From NCBI RefSeq assembly GCF_009389715.1, contig NC_052394.1:21268899-21332898 (forward strand): 64,000 nt of DNA. The letters are read 5' to 3'. The translations under genes were made by a program, and so were the position numbers. The notes beneath the pieces were generated by a model. The model was not told the origin of the DNA. It was given only the letters and a program-made list of their open reading frames with translations, and did no database searches. Of the stretch, positions 40,571 to 54,300 are shown piece by piece. This stretch comes from Phoenix dactylifera (lineage: Eukaryota; Streptophyta; Magnoliopsida; Arecales; Arecaceae). The stretch's first letter is position 1; the number at the start of each line of letters is the position of its first letter.

Positions 40571-43500
40571 CTAGTCTGAATCTGTATCTATTGATAGATA
40601 CAGCCTTGGCCGAACTGAACGCGGTTGGCGAGGAGGTGAGAAAGGACCATAAGACCTTTGTCTACTTGAGGTTTTATTGACTCTGCCATCATCCATGCTT
40701 TGAAGCATCGAAGCTGCAACCAACAAATAAGAATCAAAGCATGCAATAATACAAACAATCAAAGCACAAAGTCAAGTTGAACATGAAGGCATGTCATACT
40801 TTAAAGTTTGATAACATAAGGGAGAAGGAGAGAGCCAAAATAGATCCAAATGAACAATATAGGGGATAGAAAGAAGTAAATGGTTTCAGATGCAGGTGAA
40901 AGAAGCAGAAGCAGAATGGATAGCCAGATAGCAGGTCAAATCATATGAAAATATTAGGAAGCAACCATGCAGTACAACAAAAAAAAAAAAACAGTAAATA
41001 AGAGAGCAACAGAGGCAAAAAATGACAGCAACATAAAAACATTTCAACCAAGATATTCTAGATAAAATGAAAAACTAATGCATGTATACCAAAAAGGAGG
41101 ATAACAAGAAGATGGAAGTAAACTGGCACCATTTTGTCACTCAACATCAAAACTTACTACGAGGGAAAGGTTAATTCAAGAAAATGGTACAAACCAGCAT
41201 TGGCTAATGAGTTTATCCCACTCTCCTGCTGTGTCGAGCAAAACTCATTTGTTGAAGCAGGGTCCACATCACCTCCATTTGCATCACCAAGCGTAAGAGA
41301 TATCCAATCATCAGAATGGACACCATTAACCATCTTTCCATGATTGCTTGTCTCCGCCTGCTCTGCAACAACAGTTGGCTGGCTTGGAAGATAAATTTGC
41401 AGAGAGGGATCATTGTCACCAATTGCCAAAGGATTATCAACCAGGCCCCCATTTACTTCGGCATAAGAATGACCAGTAGAAAGGACATGGGCTTGTGAAG
41501 TTTCCCCTAAACCACCACCTGATGCCAAATCATACTCATTAAGTGATGAGCAGCCACGAGAATGTTGTTGCACATCAACTAAAGCATCTGAGACATTGGA
41601 ATCAGTACCAAATAGTTGGAAGCCAGGACCAGTCTGTGGACATGACTGCAATGGCCATAGTGGCAATCCAAAATCATCATTGTCATTGTTAAAAAAACCA
41701 AGGCCTGAAGTACCACTGGTCCTGAGACCCAGTTCTTCAGAGTTTGTTCCTGGAGCTCCAGGATGGCTGATAGGAAAAGATATCCTAGTATCATCAGCTG
41801 GACCAGTATCATAGGCAGTTCTGGAAGAAATCAGAGTAACATTATCTTCATCAGAATCACTGAGGACAATGATGTTTGCATCATTTAATGGTGCTGAAAA
41901 AATTTTATCCTCAATAATGAAAGTTGGGTCAATGTCCACAGAAAGACAATCAAGTTCATGACCATTATTCACAGAGAAATCATAATGCCCCCTACCCTCT
42001 TGATTAGCACTTGGATCTTCCCCATCTCGGTAACTTCCAGTTGGACTGCCGCTCATGGGGATGACATCTTGGCAATGGTTTTCAAAATTTTCCAGTACAT
42101 GATTTTCAGACGATGGATGCCCAATATCTTCAGGCTTGCTAACCTCCCATATTCCATTGTGATTTTTCTTGATTCCTAGTTTTAGACTATTATGCCCTTC
42201 AGAAAAACCTTCCGTTTTAATCTGCTTCATGATGTCCACGTCAGGCTTAACTTCCACATTGTTTGCCACATACAGACTACCATCAGGTAAATGCCACTTT
42301 CCAAGATCCTTATGTTCACCTACATTTTTCACACGCCAAGAACCATCAAGTTTCACATCAATTTCATTTACATCTTCTCCACAATTTCGCATCTGTATCA
42401 TCAAAATGCAATGGTATGGATGAATATTGATGGATCAAGTTGGGGTAGATCCAAGTTCCAAGTGAACTTACCAAATAAGTGATGTGGTTGAAATATGGAT
42501 CCATTATGATGTTTTCCAGAGAGTAATTCCTCAGGCAAATTGGACATTGCCACTGCAAAAAAAAAACCCAGAAAAATTATGAGACTAGCAGCGAGAGAGG
42601 GCACAGATCAACGAAATATTAAAGAAGACACAGTCACCTTCCGAGAACGTTGATTAAGCTCCACAAAACTTTCTAGATCAAAACATCCCATGTGAGCACA
42701 AGGTCTGAATCTACCAGCAATCTTCATTCTAGACTGAGTCATCTGCATAGGGACAAAACCACTGAGCATATTGTCCACAAGAGGATGAAAGACTGGTTGA
42801 GCTCTCTGCAGTTTAGTTCATTCAATTGACAACATTTTACTGGTGAAGTTTGAGTTAAAAAATTGACTTTTGTTCTCCATTGATTAAGGCACAGGCTTCA
42901 TATTTCGCATTTCACTATGGAAGCTATATTACCATCAGAGAATAAAAATGGATGCGCGCAAATGAAAGATCTTAATATGTTCATTACCATATCTTGCTTT
43001 AAAATTAAATGACAAATAGCGTAATAGGCAGTCTTAGATGGATGCAGGCAACAGTAAGGGTTCAAGTTTGCACAATAGAGATGAGATAGAGGCATGCTCA
43101 AAATGGGGATGATACAAACTCATAATAAAAATTGGATATGAGCACAATGTTCTACATTATTACAAGTTCCCAGCGAAACATCAACAACAGTAACTAACAA
43201 TGCAATAAAAGAACATTTCAGCAACACCATCCTGGCTGTGCCATGAAACACAAGACTGCAGTCTAGACAGCACATGCTGCATTTTTTTTTGCCTCCAAAC
43301 TCACATTCTCATTACTCAACAGGCCATGGATTCCAAACCCAATCATTTTATATTATAGCTCAATAGGTTTGCTTCTTGCCTTTGCTGACTGGATGCTGTA
43401 ATCTTTCCAATCTCTAAGATCTCTCCATAGTTCAAGTAGTTAATTAGTAAGACCATGCATGAACTTTCATTGCATAAATAAGGGAGGTTTGCCACCCTGC

Positions 43501-46500
43501 CAACCAGCCTATCAGGACAGCAGGCATGTCTCTTGCTTAGAGTAGCCTTGGCATGGATTTGGCACCAATTTGCAGGCCTTTATTATGCCACCAGCTGGTG
43601 AACTCAGTTCTAAGATTTCGTCAGATCATCCTTTGATCTGGAAGACTCCTCCATATAGTTGGGATTGAGAAAACCATTCAGATTGAGTTAAAGCAGAGTA
43701 ACAGGTGCAGTAACACAGAGAAAGTGATCAGACATATACGTCATAAAAATTTGTGAATAAATACACTAGCCAATGCTTACAGGACAACGGAGATCAACAG
43801 TGACAGAATCTGCCACCACTTCGATGTCTCTGTCACTATCTGCATCGTCTGTAGCAGTTCCACCACCAACACAACGGCAAACACGGGCAAGGGCGTCCCC
43901 AAATTGTTCACCATCTTCTTCCTTTGGCACCAGATTGAGAACCTGGACAAGAAACATGAGGTTAACAACTGAACTGCGAATACAAACCAGAACTGCTGAT
44001 TAAGAACATCTGAGAACATGATATAACAATAATAAGAAGCAGCACATAAAATAATATATATCAGAAATTATGGTACTTTATACTATGATAAACATTGATT
44101 CAGGAACTATTTCAGTGAGTGACATATGATAAGTTCTACACCAAACACATGAAAAAGTGTCGTTGTAACAGTACTAGCTACTGTACCAGTACCTTGCCAG
44201 AAGGTACGATACAGTCAGTATGGTACAGTTTACACATTATGCCAGTATAGCATTTCTCATGTGCAGCATGGTGCTGCCTAAAAACAGGTGGTACAGGTCA
44301 GCGTGACATGGGACCAAGTGGTACAAGGTAGTTCCATTTGGTTCGGACCAATTCTACTCATACATCGGACCCAACCTTAGTATCTACCAGTACCTTCCTG
44401 GTATTGTATGGTATGCCTGATACGGACCATATGGATCGGTACAGCAAATCTTGCACAGGATATATCTGATGGATGCTTTGATATGGTCAGCATTTCAACC
44501 TACCAAGCAAATTTTCCTGTATGACAAATATGAAATTAAGTGGAAACCATACTAAAATTTGATTATGCATAAACTTCTATCCATGGTGAGCCTTGTTCCA
44601 ACTTGTAGATCATATATCACTATTAGAACCATCCCAACAAAAACCATTAAAATTGATGACTTTTTGACCTCCCAAACTAACCAGCCCAAGCTCAGCTCTT
44701 AATGTATGGATCAAGGTTTTAAATCCTGTGGGATGGGGGTGTCCCGATTTCTCCATGGAGCGGGATGCCCCGCTGTCCTACCCCATCCCGGCAGTAATTC
44801 CAATCATGCATTCCGGTAGATATCCTCCATCTCTCTCTCCTTTTCTTCTATCTTTTTCTTCTTTCTTTTTCTTCTACCTTCCTTTCCTTTCCTTTTTCCT
44901 TCTTGTTCTTCTACCTTCCTTTCCTTTCCTTTTTCTATCTTTTTCTTATCCATTTGTTTATTTCTTTTTTCTTTTTTCTTCTTCCTTCTGTTTTCTTTCT
45001 TCCTCTTTCCTCCCTTTCTTTATTTTCCTTCTTCCTTCCTTCCTCTTTCCTTTTTCTTCATCTTCTTCTTTCCTTTTTCCTTTTCCTTGTCTCCATCTTT
45101 TCTTCCTTTCCTCTTTCTTCTCTCCCCGTATGGATGAGTTTTAAAGATCCAACACCGTCCTAGTCCCATTTTCTTACAGGAATGGGACAGGATGGCCAAG
45201 ATGCCCCCTATCCCGTCCTCAAGACTTAAAAAAACTTGCATGGATGTGGTAAGCTATATCATTTGATAGTCAAGTACTTGGAAGCACTCATAGCACAAAC
45301 TTAGACAAGCCAAATATAGGTAGCATTGACCTAAAAGATTATTATTCTAGTGAATATCTTAGCAGCAAGAATCTTCTAACTAGGGTAATATATTTGATTC
45401 AAGATTTTCCTAGAATCACGAACCTGCAAGTGCTTGCTAAGCACTTTCTTATGCCAACAAAATACCCACTTTGCTACACCCATGCCCAGACCTACTGCCG
45501 CACCCACTCCCAATTTTGGCAACTAAGGTGAATACCACAAGGCTAACATTGGAGCATCTAAAAGCCATGTCAATATTGCATTATGTAATGACCTTCAAAT
45601 TTTCTTTGACGTTTTTGTTACTGAGAATATCAAATGGGCTAGGATAAGCTGATAAGACAACATATTAAAAATAGTGTCTTCGGATGACCTATTATCTAAC
45701 AACCATATCAATGTTTAATTATATTGATGACTTCAGATTTCTTCTGATTATTTTGTTGCCAAGCATATCAAGCGTATTAGGATAAGCCTGTAAGACAACA
45801 TTATCAAAAATAGTGTCTCAGTCCACTAAGTGGCCACTTCCATGCCTATGCAGAATCCAATAATATATATAGTATCTATTAGGATGTTAAGGAGACCAGG
45901 TACCTTTAAAAGCCCACTAACATTTAAGCAGCTACTTTTTCCCTATAAAAGCTCAGTATATGCATGTTTAGTGTATGACCAATTTGCTAAGCTAAGTAAT
46001 TTATAGTTAGTACACACTACCACTATGAAATATTATGTAACAATCGGATTGTATTTTTACTTTATTTATATTGCTTCCTTCCAGGAAATTCTATTACTTG
46101 TTGTCGTTGTCATCATATTTTTCATATTCTTATATGTGTGTGTATGCATATGCATATACATACATGTTATCATCACCGCTCATATTGCCATAGCTAGCAA
46201 TGATGTTATGCCCCATAGAGATTAGTATACTAAAATTTAAAACTCCACTCAAAAAACTATTTAGATCCTTACAAGATAACAAGACCTTACAAAACATCTA
46301 GGTCTCGTTTGGTCCATAGGACGAGAGGGGAAAGTGCGATCGATGAGAAAATAGAGAAATTCCTCATGTTTGGTTGGAGTTTTCAAAGGAGATAGAGGTA
46401 GGAAAGCAGCTTTCCCATGAAAATAAGATTTCCACATTTTATGGAAAAGAAAACCCATATGGGACATGAAAAAGTCACTTCCCCACAGGCTTGAAATTTG

Positions 46501-49500
46501 GATAACTTTTTCATCAAAAATAGCCTTAAGCTTTTATGTAAAATGGGGTAAGGTCTCTCCCTTTATCGTCCGGTTCTGACCAATACGGCGTACCTTGGTA
46601 CCAAGGCCTAATGTGCCTCTTGTATTTGAGCGTTAGTACCAAGAAACGTACTATACTAGCACTTGATACAGGGTGTATAGCATCAGTACAGTCCAATACT
46701 GTGATTGCAAACCTTAAGAAAGGTCATATTGAATAGGGGTGCACATGGGTCATGTTGGCTCGTGTTAAAGCATAGTATGCAATACGATGCCCAACCGCCA
46801 GGTTCAATTTGTATTGTACCATACCGAATATAAACAAGGATGGTTCATGCCTTCGGAACAGGATTATGCCCAAATCAGTGCCAACCGATCCTTATGAGGC
46901 CGAACCACCTGGAAATGCTCAGTTCCCTTTTCTCCCCTTATTTCAAGGTAAGAGATAAGAAATAAAGGAGGAGAGCAAAAAGGTGCACACAAGGTCCAAT
47001 CCAGGGATTTCTCTTCTTTTTTCTATGACGTCCTATAAATGGGCAAAAATTAAAACTATGGAGAAATCATATCAAAATTTGATATTTTAGCATAATTTTG
47101 TGATATGTCATAGATCTTAGTCAAATATACGAAATGGTATACTTTTTGATTTTCTTTATATTTACTTTACTTCTACTAAAAATATTTTTTTGTTGGATTA
47201 AAACTAATAAAAAAGAAAGGAGATGTCAGACTCGAAAAGTTGGTCTAGCATAGTATCTACGAACTTTTTTGACAACAATTTGATTGATTTTCAGCATATT
47301 AAATGCTTGTTAAATAAAGCCCATTTTTAAAGTAATTCCTCAATTAATAGGCCCACTAGTGCTTAATATGGCCCCAAAGAATACATGGCACCTCCTACCA
47401 ACTAGATTTTATTTAAATTTAATATTTTTTAATAAAAAGTATTATTAATTCAAAATTTTATAAAATTTTAGTAGCATGTAAAGATATTCCAAACATGTTT
47501 CTTTTGGAGCATGTATCATATTTTTTTCATAGTTATGCAATTTATACATATTTTTTGTAAATTTAATATAAAGTAACAATACAATGAAAATTTATTGAAA
47601 ATTAGAATTATAATGAATGTGGTTCGAAATTAATTTTTCAGGCAGCTAGCATTTTTTTTGAAAATTTTAAAAACTTTTCTTTTTTTAATAATTTTAAATT
47701 AATATTTTAATCAGCCAATAAAAAATCATGGATCATTTGTAGTTGCATAATGATATTTGATGCAACTTTTTTCTAGTATTGATGGAATTTTTTAAAAACA
47801 AATTCAAGTTAGACAATTGATAATGAAGCCAAAAAGCAAGACCAAGAAGGGTAAGAAGTGACAATCACCACTCAAGATGCAAGTAGTATTACTCCTAGTG
47901 GAGGAAGGGGGGGGGGGGGGGGTTAACCAATTGAAGCAGAACTTGATTGGTAGATATCCCATTTTTACGGCATCCATGAAATGTCCTCAGGAGGTTCGAG
48001 AGCTTTTCAGACATGCTCTTTGAGATTCAAGGAGAGTAAAGGACATCACAAGAAAAATAGGCCGAGTTGGATAGGAGGGTGGTAGGGCCACCATCCTATC
48101 CAGGGATCCAACAGACTGCAACATTTTCAATCTAGATGATATGGAGAAGGCCTAGATTCAAGCTACGATCTATGCTAGTAGAGAGTATTGCCGGCAAATG
48201 GATGAAGTGGCCAAGCACAGAGCTCGATTTGTACCCTCATAGTATAAAGGTGTTCTGAATCTGGATCTACTATGCCAAATCAAGGTTTGGGTAGGATCCT
48301 ATTAGTTAGTGTTCCAGGTGTCAGCTAGAAAACATCCATGTTCGGGGCCTTCAGCGGCAGTAAGAGCAGAAATCTCATAATCAGGGATAACAATTGTACA
48401 TTTGGAACCACATGCCTTCCCAAGCACAGACATTGAGTAACAAAGAATTGATAGCATGTTTAAAGATAAAAAGGAGGGCATGTGGAGGACTATTGAAAAA
48501 TGATTCTACTTTAGCCACATTCCAGCGAATGCTACAGGTAAAACCTACTGCCCACATAGCAAGGTCGGCATCATCTAGAGGGTTAGTTAGGATGTTGACC
48601 CGCATGATCCAAGGGACATACGGTGATCTACTTGATGAGGATAGGGGTGAATTATAGGCAAAGCTTACATCCTATAAGAATAAGTGGCCCACATATGGAT
48701 TGATATTGCTATGTGATGGTTGGTCTAGTCCAACCAGGCAAAACATTATTCACTTTCTCATATACTATAGCAAGAAAATAATCTTCCACAGGTCGGTTGA
48801 TGGTCAAGAAAGAGTTCATGATAGTGACTATAGTCTCAACTTGGAGGTTATTGACATCACTGTGGAGCAATATATCATGCAAGTGGAAACTAATAACGAA
48901 GTACAATATAGGGTCACATATTTCTTAGACTCCATGTGCTACCTACTACATTGATCTAATTCTTGCAGACATTGGCAAGCTTCAAAGAGTGGTCAAATAG
49001 ATAGTGTAGATAGTTCAAGCCACTTCATATACAATCACACATGAATGTTGCACTGAGTTAGCACACCGAGACATTCCGAGACCAACAATTACCAGCTTCA
49101 CCATACACTTTGTCGCCTTTGATACCTAATCAAGAAGGCGGGGTTGCAAGTCATGTTCCTTGGCTAGGAAAGGATGCAGAGTCAAACCAATTCTATCTAA
49201 AATGCGAACCAAACCAACCCAACAAAATTGTAGTGACCCAAACCAATGTGCGCCCCTAAAATCAATCATTAGGAGGAAATCTCAAAGGTGGATAGTGAAC
49301 CCGAAATAGAGATGCAACATATTGTATCGGTTTAGTGTTGGACAAAATGTCAATCAAACATGTTCATTTGCTTATTCAAAGGAGAGAAAAGAAGGCCATT
49401 ATGATTGGTTACATCACTTATGCTACTTAGAGTGAACATCATGGGTGATCAATGAGTGTATTTAAGCTCTTATGTCAAGGCTTCTTCAGCTTGCCTTGCC

Positions 49501-51282
49501 ACCTCAAGGCTCTTGGGCGTGGCTTTTGGGTTCAGGTTTAATTATCACAGGTTCTTCGGTTAGGATTTATTTAACTTGGCTAGTTGATTTGTCCATTAAT
49601 CTGGCTTGAGTTATAGGGCTAATTTGCATTTGCATTTTCCCGGTCCTCTTTACATTCTAGGGTTAAAGATAACAGAATTTGGGTTCAATTGGTTAATTGA
49701 ACCATGTCAAAATAAGATTAGTAGAAAAATTAATTTACCTGAGATTGGGTTCTTATGGCAACATGATGAAATCACCAAGTATTAAATGGCCTCTGATAAT
49801 TAGAAAGAAAATGCCAGAAAGAAGGTCTTAGGCAGCTTCAGCTTTTCATAGAGCTTATAGTGGCTCAAAATCTGCTTAATCTAGCCGTAACTCAAAAGCA
49901 GGTGGTTGACAAACAATATGTAAATACTATATCTACATATAACATAAAAAACTTGTACACCACAATACACTGCCCCAGCATCTCTTATGGTTAATACTAC
50001 CATAGTCCGATAAACAAAATATGATAAACTGATAAAGGGTGTTTGAGTATATGCATTCAAAGTAGTTCAGTATTAATAGCCCCAAGAATGGTTGAATATA
50101 ATCACCATTATGACATTATAACATCCCTTATCAAGGTTCCCGAGGCCCTCATTATTTTTGTGAGTGAGAATAACAAGCATTTCAGTTCATAGCATTATCT
50201 AGTTGTTATTCCAATTTTCGGATATAACAACTGTTATTCCATATTTTCCCTGTTCATAATAATTATACAGAGGCATCAACAAAGATATTAATATTAGAAT
50301 TCATGAATGAGATTTTCTCAGAAAATTAAAAAAAGAAGAAAGAAAGATTTAACATGATGATACTATCTGATATGTTAAAATTGCTGACAACAATTGTTAA
50401 CAGTCAATATTCTATTCCACAAATAAATCTAGAAAAAGGTCGAATTAAGCAGGCATTAGCCATCACTTCCATAACAACAGTCAATAATAGTTACCCAAAG
50501 ATGCAGGTGTAATGAGATAATGGCAACCTATCTAATGACACAAGACTTTTCAAAGCCTAGCAACACAGAAGAAACATAACCCAGAACCTTTCCTGATGCT
50601 TCTCCACCAATGACTCCCAATGTGAGCTTCTATTATGCAAGTATTGAATTACCTGACCTATTTAGCAGTAATATTGCACATTTAGATAAACTTTGAAGCA
50701 AGGTCCGCTGTACCGACCATACCGGTTCGGCTGGTCCGGGCCAAAAGCCAAAAAAAAATTGAAGTCGGTACGAGCTGGTACCGGTTCGGTACGGAACGGT
50801 ACCGAACCGAATAGTCGGAATCGAAAAATATAGCTGTATCGTACCGGTTTCGTCCGGTACCGGTACGTACCGGCCCATACCAATCAGTACGGCAGACCAT
50901 GCTTTGAAGACTTCTACTATTCAATGGCCAAGAGTTTTACAAAATTAATTTCTAGAAGCACAAACTCTAGTCAACCAGCAGTACAAGAAATTTTGCAGAT
51001 AGAAGAAGCATAATGTAGGCCACTTGAGAAATGCCCTAAAAAGTTATCATGGTTACAAACTGATTACATTTATACAAAATGACATGACTGATTTACCTCT
51101 TGAATTGTCCGTCGTCTGGCAATTCTAATGCCTAAACAGAATATGCGAGCATCACATCTTGATAAACAAATCTCGTTTGTTCCTTCCCTGCAGAATGTGG
51201 TGATCTGAAAAGAAAACCAGAGAAGCAAGAAATACATTTTAAGACTCAAAAACTAACCAGAGTTCTATATATATATATCTGT

Positions 51283-51349
<67 letters not shown>

Positions 51350-54300
51350 GTAACATTAAAAAAAAGTATGAGATGGTACGAAGTGAACGGCAAACAAGCA
51401 GAAACAGGAGTGTAAGGACAAATTCTTTCCATTCAATGATAACAAGGGACTCACAACTGGACCATCATCCCGCCCATTAATTCCTAACTGTTGTGAGCCT
51501 GTTCTATTAGTTGTTCGGACTAGAATACCTGCAGGCATATGCACAAAACACATCTTTATTAATCAACTGAATCACAATATGCATGCAAAAGGAACAGCCT
51601 GAAACCCTTGTCATTTACGTTTTGAAGGTACCTCAACAGGAAACATGAGCAAAGAAACAACCACATTCAACAAACTCTAGAGAAGAATTTGAGGACTCCT
51701 ATTAGCATCTATAGTGATGCTTAACCAAGTAACTCATGCAGTCAATGTGGAGGCTCGCATGTAGCATAATGGGTCAATCTTACCACCAGTCTGGAGAAAC
51801 CCATAGTGATAATCTATTTGATATTTATATTAGCTGGAACATCTTGACGTACTTCCAGATATTTAAGAAAGTTCATGTTCGAGAACCAGTACTAAATCAA
51901 TCCCAAGAGCGATGAGAACTTATAAGGGTGGCAGTAGAACGACAAATTATCTACCCTGTTGTTGAGGAATCTCAATTAAATTGAGCTTTGCTTCTCTGTC
52001 TCTGAGTTGCTCTTTTTCTCAGTTTATTTCCAAGCTTCATCCTTTTACTTCTATTCTCATCACCACTAATGGCAGCATTTCCTTGCAACATCACACTTCT
52101 ACACATGGTGACTAGCAACAGCTGACGACAGATGTCATCACATGGAATTGATTGGAAATACTTTAGGTTGACTTCAGATGTCATGTGAGGAAAAAAGCCA
52201 CTAGTCTAATCTAGAGCGGCAGACATAAATAACCAGGAACAACATAAATTAATTAAAGCAAAACCTTTTGTCACATGAGGAACAAAAGGTTCGCACTAGT
52301 AACATAACATGAAGCAACATAAATTAAGAAAGAAAGACTATAATTAGTATTCTATCTCAAGATAGAAGCATACGGATGTTCCACTGTTTTTAAATAGTTA
52401 TAAATTTGACCCCACAAACATCCAATTATTTCCTGGTACAATGCTAATCAGAAATTACAATCATAATCATCTAACATTTTCCCAACAATCTGGGATCAGC
52501 CTTATGGATGCTTATCTAGGGTCAAGTAGAATACAAATCAAACAAATCACAATAATCACCAGAATATACCAGAAGTTCACTTTAAAAACAAGTCAAAAAT
52601 TACAAGCACATTTACATAAATTAAACTATAGGGAACTAGTAACTTAAATAATAGAACAGGAACCCGAAAAAAACAATCATAACTTTTGTTACAATTAGGA
52701 AGATGCATTAGAGATCATCCAATTTTCATTAGTCACAATTAAGCAATGATAGCCACTAGAGTTCCTCAAGGCATTATCATTGAACTTTCACGTCTCGATG
52801 GAGTTCTTACTACAAACATTTATCAGAGTTCCTCAATCCATACATGTGTACAGAGAATTGCACATGAATAAGGTGCTAGTGCATAACAAGAGCATAATCT
52901 GTTTACTGCAACAGAAAATAGCAGCAAATAAACAACAAAATGTTGCATATGTCTAGTGAATTTCCCCCAGCGAGGATTACATATTCTTTAGATATCTACC
53001 CAGAGCATGTTTCTGGTGTATCTCAACTTTTAAGGGAGCTGGAAATAACTAATATTAAGTGATCTGGAAAATCCATGGATAAGCATCCCATCCAGCCAAG
53101 AATAACTTCTCAACCACAAGACAATCAAGTGTACAAGATTCTTTTGGCATCTTTGTTATAATCTTGTACTGGAATCACATACAAAATACAAAGAACATTC
53201 TGCTATACAAGATAGAAGCTGAAGCACGAGGTGAAGCTCAAGATCCTTGTGAGCCATTGCACCTTGCATTACCAATAAGCTCTGTTATGGCATTCCTATT
53301 ATTGTTCAGTGGCCAAACATCAAAATTGGTCTCCTTCCCCCATCTGATCTACTATTCCCTTTTCTTTCAAGATTATATTCCTTATTGCATTATCAGGGGA
53401 TAATCAAAGAGAAAAAACATAAGCAGAAACTGATAAAGGCTACGCACTTTTTTCTAATTTTTCTATCCAATTCCTTGACTTTGACTGATAGGTTCATGCT
53501 CAACAAGTTCAGATCTCATCTTGTACTTTTTATGGGAGCCCAGAAACCAAAGTTCATCGGAGTAAGCAGATAAAAAAAATAGTGGTATGCATTCAAGCCC
53601 TGACCCTTTCTCGGATTTTCAGATCTCTCTCTCATGTAAAAAATCATAATAAAGAGCACATGGACCTAAATGCTAGAAACTATCTAAGCCCTGACCCTTT
53701 CTCTCCTCCCACCCCACTAAAACTTGATTATAATTTCAACCCTTTTAGTGAATCTCAACCTCAGGCAACAACAGGCCACACAGACATGGGTTTCACCTGT
53801 CCCATGAATATGAGTGCTGTACACATCAAGTTTCTAGAATCCAAATACATCAAAATGGGAAGTCTATTAAAATAAATATACATGCAGAAATGTACCAATT
53901 CAATATCTCTGATGTCATTCAAGTTTTAACATGTCAATACAAAGCACAGTCACATGTTAGATAAGCATCTCATGCTCCAACATGATCATGCAAGTCTACT
54001 AAGACATAATTGATTTTACTAGGCAGAATTTAATGAAACAGACAGTCAGACAGCCAAATTTTTTGGCAAGCAGTCAGCAAATTCAAAATGACTCAAACCA
54101 CGAATGGTTATGAGCATCGGCAAGTGATAGCTTCCAGGATCAAGAAACTCTCAACCAAATGAAACATACTCAAGAAAGTCAGTAGTGAGAACTGAAGACA
54201 TGAAGATGCATCCCATACCATTAACTCGCAAATCTGCATATAGTGGCCACTGCATCCTGAAAGGAACTTTATCATTAAGAAGAATACACCAGATCTGCAA

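Noticed and set aside
44728-45144. 138-codon open frame rich in Phe, Ser, Leu and Pro
   Set aside because: It is the translation of a C/T-only tract inside a dispersed repeat; no start context, splice pattern or family.
46300-46510. GGTCTCGTTTGGTCC start as a MITE end
   Set aside because: No matching inverted end or target duplication could be found.
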